64,000 nucleotides of DNA from positions 1 through 64,000 of the forward strand of contig JACKFU010000002.1 in NCBI GenBank assembly GCA_020632295.1, written 5' to 3'. The DNA is from Candidatus Peribacteria bacterium. Lineage in GTDB: Bacteria > Patescibacteriota > Gracilibacteria > Peribacterales > Peribacteraceae. Made by a program: the position numbers and the translations under genes. Under the pieces are notes generated by a model. The model did no database searches. It was not told the origin of the DNA and was given only the letters and a program-made list of their open reading frames with translations. Shown piece by piece: positions 24,823 to 32,236 of this stretch; positions within the stretch are counted from its first letter, which is position 1; every line of letters starts with the position of its first letter.

Positions 24823-25677
24823 ATGCGTCACGGTTTTTTGCTTATCAACAAACCAGAAGGCCCAACAAGCCATGATATTGTTAGCATGGTTCGTCGTATG
24901 CTTCCTGAGAAGAAGATAGGACACCTTGGCACACTTGACCCTGCAGCCGGTGGCCTGCTTGTTCTTGCAGTAGGGGCTAAGGCACTGAAAGTGGTTGAAC
25001 TATTTTCGGATCTTTCAAAAGAGTACGAAGCAGATATTCGGTTTGGTGCAGTGAGTGCAACGTACGATCGTGAGGGGCCTATTGAAGAGGTTTCCATCAA
25101 GCCAGGTGTCGTACTGCCGGATGATAACGCTGTATTGCAAATGTTGCGTACACGATTTGTTGGTACCATTGAACAAGTGCCTCCAGCAGCGAGCGCTGTC
25201 AAAATTGGTGGAGAGCGTGCGTATCGTAAAATGCGCCAGGGAAAGCCTGTCGATCTTCCAGCGCGTGAAGTGCATATTGATGATTGCTCGTTATTATCCT
25301 ATGCATATCCAGACCTAAAGCTCTCTGTTGCTTGTGGCAGTGGAACATATATTCGTTCTCTTGCGCATGACCTTGGACAAGCACTGCATGTTGGCGGATA
25401 CCTTACTGCCCTCAAGCGTACCCGAGTAGGCGATTGGTCTCTTGACGATGCGGTTCAGCCGGATGATGTGCAGTGGGGACATGTCATTCCTCTCAAAGAG
25501 ATATTAAAGAATATGCCATCCGTTACGCTTTCGAGTGACCAGTGGAAAGCGGTATCTCATGGACAATGCATCGATGGCACATGCACATCGAATACCATTG
25601 CTTGGCATGAGCATCTTCCAGTAGCAATCTTAGAGCAGAAAGAACCAGGACTCATGAAAGCAAGAAAAGTGTTGTAG
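24823..25677 (+). CDS. truB: TruB, tRNA pseudouridine-55 synthase
   Basis: A 284-residue pseudouridine synthase. The catalytic aspartate is D39 in GHLGTLDPAAGGLL; INKPxGxTSHD at the N-terminus, SGTYIRSLAHDLG and the RTRVGDWSL region are all present. It converts U55 of the tRNA T-loop to pseudouridine. The start at 24823 fits the family N-terminus. The tRNA-Lys gene follows 32 bases after its stop. Confidence 0.95.
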   Translation: MRHGFLLINKPEGPTSHDIVSMVRRMLPEKKIGHLGTLDPAAGGLLVLAVGAKALKVVELFSDLSKEYEADIRFGAVSATYDREGPIEEVSIKPGVVLPDDNAVLQMLRTRFVGTIEQVPPAASAVKIGGERAYRKMRQGKPVDLPAREVHIDDCSLLSYAYPDLKLSVACGSGTYIRSLAHDLGQALHVGGYLTALKRTRVGDWSLDDAVQPDDVQWGHVIPLKEILKNMPSVTLSSDQWKAVSHGQCIDGTCTSNTIAWHEHLPVAILEQKEPGLMKARKVL

Positions 25678-25709
25678 CACCATCGTAAAATCCGTAGACT
25701 CTCGGCGGC

Positions 25710-25784
25710 GGGTCGGTAGCTCAGTGGTAGAGCAGTTGGCTCTTAACCAATTGGCCGTGGGTTCAAATCCCACCCGACCCACCA
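25710..25784 (+). tRNA. tRNA-Lys(CTT)
   Basis: A 75-nt tRNA with encoded CCA; GGGTCGG pairs with CCGACCC; the anticodon loop CTCTTAA gives CTT, reading AAG; T-loop TTCAAAT. The convergent membrane-protein gene ends inside its T-arm (22-base overlap). Confidence 0.95.
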
Positions 25785-27313
25785 ATTGATTCCAGTAACC
25801 GGGAAGCTTCTGCATTATCTGGCTCAAGTGATAGGACGCTTTGTAGCGCATATACAGATTCTTGGAGCTTATCTTGTGTATCGTATGCATAGGCAAGGTA
25901 GAGGTATGCCTGTACGTAATCTGGTGCCCGGCGTAGTGTTTCTTTGAGTTCAGCAATTCCTGCCTCTACTTTCCCTGTCTCTATGAGTGCAAGGCCGTAA
26001 TTTGCTCTGCCAAATGGGAAGTCCGGTGCGATTTCAACAGATTTCTCAAGGTGGGGGAGTGCTGCTTCGAAGTGATCGTTTTCCATGTCATAGATACCAA
26101 GCAGTGCATGGGCGATATGCGTCTGCGGGGCACGTTCTACTACGTAGATAAACAGTGTTTCTGTCGATTGCCAGCGCAAGGATTGTTGCATGCTTAGCAC
26201 ACTGAGTATGGCAATAATCACAGTGCCAAGCGGGAGGATTACTCTCTTCTTTGGCAGAGAGAGTAGTCCAACACAAAACATCAACATGAGTCCAATAGAC
26301 GGCAGGTAAGCATATCGATCTGAAGCGTAGACCACTTTCCATCCTGCACCATGGGTGAAGTTTGCAAGATTCGGAAGCAGCGTAATGCCGTACCACAGAA
26401 TGCCAAAACTTACTGCTTTCTCAATGGATCTTGCAGCTATGGCGATAACTCCGAGTAGCGCGATGACCGCAAAGGGTGCGATGAATTCCATCGAGAGTGG
26501 TTCGATGGGAAGATGTTGCTGATAGAGGGGCATGAACTCTGTTGGTATGAGCAGCTTCTGTACATAAAATGCTGTACTCTTCCCTGCGAGCAGGAATGTT
26601 TCTCCATAGCTGATGGAATAGACAGCAAGACTTTTTTTGAAGAGGCCTATACCGAGAAAGACAAATGAGAGTACTCCATAGGGAATTTTTTGCATCGTTG
26701 CAGATCTGTCGTTTGGGTAGCCCTGCAGGTCATCAATGATCATGAGAACTAAGGGAAGTGTTGCCGTTACTACTTTGCTCATGAGCGCAAGGGCAAAGCA
26801 GAGAATGCTTCCGTAGTACAGTGCTCGTGATTCGTGCTCTCGAGAGCGGCAATAGAGGAGTAGTGTACTTAAGAAGAAAAAAGCACTGAGTACGTCTTTG
26901 CGAGCTGCAACCCACATGACTGTTTCAGTATTCAGCGGATGAATGGCAAAGAGCAGGGCTGTGAGCATGGCGAGCATATCGCGGCTCGTTAGTCGCTTGA
27001 GTAGCAGGAAAACGAGTATTGCATTGAAGATGTGCAGCAAGAGATTCCTTATGTGATAGATTGCAGGGTTCTCTTTGCCGATGAAGTAGTCCAGCTTATA
27101 GCTAAGCAATGTAATTGGTATATAGAGCTCAGGATCATAACTAGAAAATATTCCATGAATGGATTCAGGGGTCATTTCTGTAACCAGTGGGTTTTCGTAA
27201 GAAAGCAGTCGATCGTCAATTGGAATAAAGCCCGCTTGCGGCGCATAGCGGTACACCACAAGGGTTACTATGATAATAAGGCAGACAAAGAGCCAGTGTT
27301 TTTGTAGTAGCAT
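25763..27313 (-). CDS. TMTC-like membrane glycosyltransferase with C-terminal TPR repeats
   Basis: A 516-residue protein. About ten membrane helices span residues 5-390 and include FIPIDDRLLSYENPLV and the FAIHPLNTETVMWVAARKD motif, shared with the TMTC/dolichol-phosphate-mannose mannosyltransferase-like (GT-C) family; acidic residues in the first loop are the likely catalytic ones. Residues ~400-510 form three TPRs (ALLGIYDMENDHFEAALPHL, YGLALIETGKVEAGIAEL, LAYAYDTQDKLQESVYAL). It probably transfers a sugar from a lipid carrier outside the membrane, possibly to secreted proteins. The last seven codons overlap tRNA-Lys antisense. Confidence 0.78.
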   Translation of the reverse strand: MLLQKHWLFVCLIIIVTLVVYRYAPQAGFIPIDDRLLSYENPLVTEMTPESIHGIFSSYDPELYIPITLLSYKLDYFIGKENPAIYHIRNLLLHIFNAILVFLLLKRLTSRDMLAMLTALLFAIHPLNTETVMWVAARKDVLSAFFFLSTLLLYCRSREHESRALYYGSILCFALALMSKVVTATLPLVLMIIDDLQGYPNDRSATMQKIPYGVLSFVFLGIGLFKKSLAVYSISYGETFLLAGKSTAFYVQKLLIPTEFMPLYQQHLPIEPLSMEFIAPFAVIALLGVIAIAARSIEKAVSFGILWYGITLLPNLANFTHGAGWKVVYASDRYAYLPSIGLMLMFCVGLLSLPKKRVILPLGTVIIAILSVLSMQQSLRWQSTETLFIYVVERAPQTHIAHALLGIYDMENDHFEAALPHLEKSVEIAPDFPFGRANYGLALIETGKVEAGIAELKETLRRAPDYVQAYLYLAYAYDTQDKLQESVYALQSVLSLEPDNAEASRLLESIGGSGGI

Positions 27314-27323
27314 TATCCTAATG

Positions 27324-27350
27324 CCTAACACTCTAACACTCTAACTCCCT
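27324..27350. repeat. CTAACACTCTAAC microrepeat
   Basis: CCTAACACTCTAAC followed by a further partial unit, in the 35-base gap between two minus-strand genes. The same 14-mer occurs at 56962-56975 upstream of rplS. Confidence 0.6.
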
Positions 27351-27948
27351 AGTTCACACTCTCCATGCAATGCTTCTGGATAGTTCTCCAGTCGAAGGGG
27401 AACTTATTGGTTTCCAGTGCACGGACAATTGCTGCAAAGGCGTTCCACATGTTTTTTTCTTCATACAAAAATCCATTCCCTGCTTCTTGGACAGGATTAT
27501 AGTCTTCGAGAGCTTTGGTCGAAGGAGCGATGGGGACGACACCATAGCTCAACGCAAGTGGCAATTCCTCGCACTCTTTTGGGTCCTCGAAGAAGAGTGC
27601 GATATCGGCTGCGGCATACATTTTGCGTATTGCTACTTCTTCGTTGGGCAAGATGGCAATCTTATGGGGGTATGTCCTAGCCAGCTCCGTAAACAGGCTT
27701 CCATAGTGGCTAGATCCTTTTCCGAGAATGAGTAGCTCAATATCCATCTGCAGAAGCCCTGGAAGTACTGCTTCCATCAAGGCGCCGCCGAGCTTTTCAT
27801 TCATGCCACCAGGAATGCAGACCACTGGCCTTTTTAGCTCTGCTGGCCAGCCAAGCTCTTCTTGGAGACTTTGCTTATTCTTCCCTTTTTTCTCAAGGGT
27901 GCTGCTGGTGTATCTCTGTGCGATTTTTTGGTCAGTTGCAGGTGTCAT
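27349..27948 (-). CDS. C-terminal half of a GT5 glycogen synthase-like glycosyltransferase
   Basis: 199 residues matching only the nucleotide-sugar-binding Rossmann half of glycogen/starch synthases: LQEELGW, LLILGKG near 74-80, an AILPNEE segment, a MYAAADIALFFEDPKECEELPLALSYGVVPI-like region (acceptor/donor Glu region and YG..PI), and NGFLY. The N-terminal half, including the KxGG motif that binds ADP-glucose, is absent, and the upstream space does not encode it. A TATAAT on the minus strand about 23 bases before the ATG indicates it is expressed as is. It may be a degenerate remnant or a partner of another protein. Confidence 0.65.
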   Translation of the reverse strand: MTPATDQKIAQRYTSSTLEKKGKNKQSLQEELGWPAELKRPVVCIPGGMNEKLGGALMEAVLPGLLQMDIELLILGKGSSHYGSLFTELARTYPHKIAILPNEEVAIRKMYAAADIALFFEDPKECEELPLALSYGVVPIAPSTKALEDYNPVQEAGNGFLYEEKNMWNAFAAIVRALETNKFPFDWRTIQKHCMESVN

Positions 27949-28049
27949 AAGTGTTTTTTTGTTTTCCTGTTATTATAGCGGAAAAAAGAGTTTTTTGGTA
28001 GAGAGCATATGTGGAAATTTCCCCTATTTGTTGGATAAATATATTAGTG

Positions 28050-28061
28050 TACCCTACCACT
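28050..28061 (+). promoter_or_regulatory. -10 box for the exonuclease gene
   Basis: TACCCT (28050-28055) followed by six bases and the ATG at 28062; no Shine-Dalgarno sequence. Confidence 0.45.
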
Positions 28062-29012
28062 ATGTCCCATATGGTTCTTATTGATGGCCATCACCTGATG
28101 TATCGGGCATACTGGGCTATTCCACGTACGCTCAAGACCCGTTCTGGCGAGCAGAGCAATACCACGTTTGGCATGGCTTCTATGCTCCTTGCCATCCTTG
28201 CAAAAGAGGAACCAGACCATCTTGTTATTTGCTTTGATGCTGGTGATAAGACTTTTCGTCATGAGGAACATACGGAGTACAAGGAAGGGAGAGCTGAGAC
28301 TCCTGATGATTTTTATGTGCAAATCCCTCGTGTTATGGAGCTTGTCGATGTACTTGGATTGACACAAGTCAGTGATCCTCGTTATGAGGCGGATGATTTT
28401 CTCTGTACATATGCAAAGGCCGGGGAGAATGCGGGTATGCAGGTGACAGTCATTACTGGCGATAAAGACGCACTTCAACTGGCAACGGAGAAGACGCGCA
28501 TTGCTATTCCTCATAAAGGATACCAGCAAGCGGAGTATCTTGGGCCCCAGGAGATCGAGGCAAAATATGGCATTCGACCAGATCAAGTAGCGTCGTATAA
28601 GGGTCTCTGTGGCGATAGCTCTGACAACCTTCCTGGTGTCCTTGGTATCGGACCGAAAACAGCTGCCACACTGCTCCAGGAGTACGGCACACTGCAGAAT
28701 GTGTATGACCATATTGATACCATCAAACCTACTGTGGCTGAGAAGCTTACACATGACAGAGAGCAGGCGTTTTTCTGTGAACGGATGGCGGAACTTGTCT
28801 CCGATATCACTCTTCCAGTATCGCTACATGATACAGCACTGCGAGCTATAGATCCGAAACCCATTCTTGATTTTTTTACCACAATGGAATTTACCTTACT
28901 GACAAAACGCTTACTAACCTTTCTTAAGACACCGTACGGACAGGCACACTTTTTAGCACACGAACATGTAGTGGCAGCACCGAAGGATTCGCAACTCTCT
29001 CTCTTTGAATAA
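28062..29012 (+). CDS. 5'-3' exonuclease (PolA N-terminal-type) with a clamp-binding tail
   Basis: A 316-residue flap/5'-3' exonuclease: LIDGHHLMYRAYWA (first metal Asp), YEADDFLCTYA and VITGDKDALQL (metal-binding Asp clusters), and the helix-hairpin-helix GDSSDNLPGVLGIGPKTA. No polymerase domain follows, so it is a stand-alone nuclease for RNA-primer removal and repair. It ends in QLSLFE, matching the beta-clamp-binding consensus QLxLF, which would tether it to the sliding clamp. ATG 28062 is chosen because of the -10 box six bases upstream; the ATG at 28071 is an alternative. Confidence 0.92.
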   Translation: MSHMVLIDGHHLMYRAYWAIPRTLKTRSGEQSNTTFGMASMLLAILAKEEPDHLVICFDAGDKTFRHEEHTEYKEGRAETPDDFYVQIPRVMELVDVLGLTQVSDPRYEADDFLCTYAKAGENAGMQVTVITGDKDALQLATEKTRIAIPHKGYQQAEYLGPQEIEAKYGIRPDQVASYKGLCGDSSDNLPGVLGIGPKTAATLLQEYGTLQNVYDHIDTIKPTVAEKLTHDREQAFFCERMAELVSDITLPVSLHDTALRAIDPKPILDFFTTMEFTLLTKRLLTFLKTPYGQAHFLAHEHVVAAPKDSQLSLFE

Positions 29013-29215
29013 GTCGTGCACAAAAGGTATTCATATATTTTTTTGTGTGTATTTTTGGAATTTTTTAAAACAAGTAGCCCTTATTCAAGATAAAAAATTT
29101 GATTATATTTTTTGTTCATAAATGCATGGTGTGTACACCTTTGGTATTCAATGCCTCTTGCGCGGCTTCCACATGCGACCGTAGACTTCGTGGGCTTTAA
29201 TTCCAAATATCCCTT

Positions 29216-30448
29216 ATGCCAAAAGAGAGAGTGCTCGCCAGCCTTGATATCGGAAGTTCTAAAATTCGAACAGTCGTGGCTGTTGCAGATAGCGAAGATC
29301 GTCACGGCATGCCTAATGTTATTGGTATAGGACTTTCACCATCGCTTGGTATGCGCAAGGGACACGTGATTGATGTGGAAGAACTGATTCATAACATTAT
29401 CTCCTCTATTGAAGACGCAGAGCGTATGGCCGGCGTACCTATTAACCATGTATACGTTGGTATGTCTGGTTCCCATATCGAAGCATTCGATAGCAGAGGA
29501 GTCATTGCTATTTCTGGTGCAGATATTACTGTTGATGATGTCGCTCGCGTACTTGATGCTGCGCAAGCAGTAAGCATTCCTCAAAACAGGCGTATCTTGC
29601 ATATTGAGCCGAAGGCGTACGCTGTCGATGAGCAACGTGGCATCAAAAATCCTGTTGGTATGACAGGTATTCGTCTTGAGGTTGATGCGCATATCATCAC
29701 GGGGCATGTGCAACATGTGAAGAATATTGAAAAGTGCATCGATCAGGCTGGTGTTGATATCGATGATCTTGTTCCATCAACTATTGCCGCATCTGAGGCG
29801 GTGCTTACAAAGCGCCAGAAGGAATTGGGTGTCGCTCTTATAGATGTTGGTGCTGGCTGCACGAGCATTGCCGTTTTTGAGGAGGGGACAATTTTGCATA
29901 GTGTGTGTCTGCCGATTGGTGGAGAGAGTGTGACCAACGATATTGCGATTGGCCTTCGTACATCTGTTGATACTGCAGAAAAGATTAAAATTGAATTTGG
30001 ATCTGTTCTTCCCGAGGAGATCCCAGAGCGAGAGATGATCGATCTCTCCAGCGTTTCTAAAGTGGATACACAAACGGTAAGCAAGCGCTATATGGCAGAG
30101 ATTATGCAGGCGCGCTACTATGAGATTTTCTCTTTGGTAAACGAAGAACTCAAAAAGATTGGTCGCGCAGGAATGCTGCCAGCGGGGGCACTTTTGACAG
30201 GTGCAGCTGTCAAAGCGCCCGGCGTACTTGATCTTGCACGAGATACCCTAGGCCTTCCAGTACAGATGGGCTTTCCTGTTGATATTGGTGGCGTTGTTGA
30301 GAAGGTTGATGATCCAGCATATGCGACTGCTCTCGGTACGCTTGTCTGGGGTGCACGAGAAGGAGATAGCGCGCAGCGCATCGGTGGTGTCCAAATGAAA
30401 CGTGTTATGAGTCAGGCAGGTTCTTGGTTTAAGAGTTTGCTTCCATAA
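29216..30448 (+). CDS. ftsA: FtsA, actin-like cell division protein
   Basis: A 410-residue actin-fold ATPase: phosphate-1 motif SLDIGSSKIRTVVA (9-22), SHIEAFDSRGVI region of the 1C subdomain, VALIDVGAGCTSIAVF (phosphate 2) and the adenosine motif LLTGAAVKAPG. The C-terminal GSWFKSLLP is an amphipathic membrane-targeting helix. It anchors FtsZ to the membrane. The 203-base AT-rich region upstream (29013-29215) contains T-runs and probably the promoter, but no box at the leaderless distance. ftsZ follows after 27 bases. Confidence 0.95.
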   Translation: MPKERVLASLDIGSSKIRTVVAVADSEDRHGMPNVIGIGLSPSLGMRKGHVIDVEELIHNIISSIEDAERMAGVPINHVYVGMSGSHIEAFDSRGVIAISGADITVDDVARVLDAAQAVSIPQNRRILHIEPKAYAVDEQRGIKNPVGMTGIRLEVDAHIITGHVQHVKNIEKCIDQAGVDIDDLVPSTIAASEAVLTKRQKELGVALIDVGAGCTSIAVFEEGTILHSVCLPIGGESVTNDIAIGLRTSVDTAEKIKIEFGSVLPEEIPEREMIDLSSVSKVDTQTVSKRYMAEIMQARYYEIFSLVNEELKKIGRAGMLPAGALLTGAAVKAPGVLDLARDTLGLPVQMGFPVDIGGVVEKVDDPAYATALGTLVWGAREGDSAQRIGGVQMKRVMSQAGSWFKSLLP

Positions 30449-30475
30449 TTTCCCTAGTCATTCCCCCTTATCCCC

Positions 30476-31708
30476 ATGTCCGATACGCTTCGTTCCCTCT
30501 TCTCCGGAAGTAAGCCCCAAGGGTCTTCCCACGGTGATGACGGTTCCTCATCCACGACCTCCCATGAGGTTCGTCCGGATGTTACTCCTGGTGCAGATAT
30601 ACGTGTGCTTGGTACCGGTGGCGGTGGTAGCAATGCCATTCGTCGTATGATTGATGCAAAAATTCAAGGTGTTGAGTTTATTGCGGTCAATACAGATGTT
30701 CAGGCGCTCTACCACAATCCTGCTTCTAAAAAGTTGACGATTGGCCGTGGTGTTACACGTGGTCTTGGTGCTGGGGCAAATCCAGACATTGGCAAGAAGG
30801 CAGCAGAAGAAAGTATGGAGGAGATTAAAAAAGCGCTTGATGGTGCCGATATGCTCTTTGTTACGGCAGGACTTGGAGGAGGGACGGGGTCGGGGAGTGC
30901 GCACGTCATTGCAGATATTGCACGTAGCATGGATATTCTCACCGTTGGTGTTGTCACCAAGCCGTTTAGCTTTGAAGGTCTCAAGCGAAAGAAGCAAGCA
31001 GAGGAGGCACTCGAGAATCTTAAGGGTAAAGTAGATACGCTCATTACCATTCCAAATGATAAGATTCTCTCTCTCATCGATAAGACAACGCCACTAACCG
31101 AGGCGTTCCAGGTTGTCGATGAAGTCCTCCAACATGCTATTGAAGGCATTTCCAACCTCATTACTGTTCACGGTCTTGTTAACGTGGACTTTGCAGACGT
31201 GAAGTCTATTATGCAAGATGCTGGAACAGCATTGATGGGTATTGGGTATGGTACGGGTGATAGCCGTGCGGCAGAAGCTGCTCGCGCTGCTGTTGATAGT
31301 CCGCTCCTTGAGCTTTCTATTTCTGGTGCGAAGGGCATTCTCTTTAATATCACTGGTGGAAATGATCTCAGTATGTACGAGGTTGATGAAGCGGCTCGTA
31401 TTATCACGGAGGCTGCCGACAGCGATGCAAACATTATCTTCGGCGCGGTGATTGATGAAAATGCAACTGGTGAAGTGAAGTGTACGGTCATTGCTGCAGG
31501 GTTTGATGAGCAGGAGATGCGTAAGTATCCAACAATTGGTACAAAGAGTTCCGAATCTCTTACAAAAAAAACATTTGGTATGCCATCACACAGTGAACAG
31601 ATGACACACCGAAGAGAGCCTGTAGAAGAGGTGGCAACATCGCGAGTCGATTTCAACGAAGAAGAGCTCGAGGTGCCTGCGTTCATGCGCAAGCCGCTCA
31701 GTAAATAA
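30476..31708 (+). CDS. ftsZ: FtsZ, tubulin-like cell division GTPase
   Basis: A 410-residue FtsZ: VLGTGGGGSNAIRRM, tubulin signature GGGTGSGSA (about 135-143), PNDKILSLID, NVDFADVK (T7 loop that completes the GTPase site). A Ser/Gly/Asp-rich N-terminal extension (about 1-38) is longer than usual. The C-terminal conserved peptide VPAFMRK, which binds FtsA, is present six residues from the end. It forms the Z ring; ftsA-ftsZ is a two-gene operon, closed by the terminator at 31731. Confidence 0.97.
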   Translation: MSDTLRSLFSGSKPQGSSHGDDGSSSTTSHEVRPDVTPGADIRVLGTGGGGSNAIRRMIDAKIQGVEFIAVNTDVQALYHNPASKKLTIGRGVTRGLGAGANPDIGKKAAEESMEEIKKALDGADMLFVTAGLGGGTGSGSAHVIADIARSMDILTVGVVTKPFSFEGLKRKKQAEEALENLKGKVDTLITIPNDKILSLIDKTTPLTEAFQVVDEVLQHAIEGISNLITVHGLVNVDFADVKSIMQDAGTALMGIGYGTGDSRAAEAARAAVDSPLLELSISGAKGILFNITGGNDLSMYEVDEAARIITEAADSDANIIFGAVIDENATGEVKCTVIAAGFDEQEMRKYPTIGTKSSESLTKKTFGMPSHSEQMTHRREPVEEVATSRVDFNEEELEVPAFMRKPLSK

Positions 31709-31721
31709 CTACGATATCACA

Positions 31722-32189
31722 CTATCTTAAGGGCACCCGGTGGGGGTGCTCTTTTGTATGATGCCCCGTAGAACCAAATCCACCTCTGGTTTCAGCACCG
31801 TGGTCATTCACTTCTTCCCACTTAGCTTGTTCTACTTTAACAAACATACCCTGAGCAATGCGTTCGCCACGTTCAACAACCACTGGTTCACTTGAAATAT
31901 TTTGCACTTGAACAAGCAGCTCATCCTCAGGTCCATGATAATCCTGGTCGATGACACCAATACTATGCGGGCAGACGAGTGCTTTTTTGCGAGGGAGAGA
32001 TGACCGAGGGATAACCAAGAGTGCATACCCTTCAGGTACCTGTACAATCACGTTTCCTGGCACAAGGCCAATAGCGCCCGGTTCGATGACCGTTGTTTGC
32101 CTCGTCACTAAATCAAATCCTACTGCACCCGCACTTTCGTGTTTGGGGAGGGGGAGTGCCGGGTCGATACGTTGAATACGAACCTTCAT
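31722..32189 (-). CDS. dut: dUTPase
   Basis: A 155-residue trimeric dUTPase with five motifs in order: SAGAVGFDL, PRSSLPRKKAL, GVIDQDYHGPED (catalytic Asp in the IDxDY position), RIAQGMF and TRGGFGSTGHH. It converts dUTP to dUMP and pyrophosphate, keeping uracil out of DNA. The ATG at 32189 is chosen over the GTG at 32198. The last ten codons lie across the ftsZ terminator. Confidence 0.94.
   Translation of the reverse strand: MKVRIQRIDPALPLPKHESAGAVGFDLVTRQTTVIEPGAIGLVPGNVIVQVPEGYALLVIPRSSLPRKKALVCPHSIGVIDQDYHGPEDELLVQVQNISSEPVVVERGERIAQGMFVKVEQAKWEEVNDHGAETRGGFGSTGHHTKEHPHRVPLR
31731..31755 (+). terminator. Terminator of ftsAZ, inside the dut coding end
   Basis: GGGCACCC pairs with GGGTGCTC (one G-T), loop GGTGG, followed by TTTT. 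It lies 22 bases after the ftsZ stop and within the 3' end of the convergent dut. Confidence 0.8.
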
Positions 32190-32236
32190 GTTGTGCACAT
32201 GAAGATAGTGATAAATTTATCGAATCGCAAATGCAT

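Noticed and set aside
25630..25956. Minus-strand 108-aa frame across tRNA-Lys
   Set aside because: Overlaps truB, the tRNA and the TMTC-like gene in other frames; the GRVGFEP stretch is the usual antisense-tRNA artefact.
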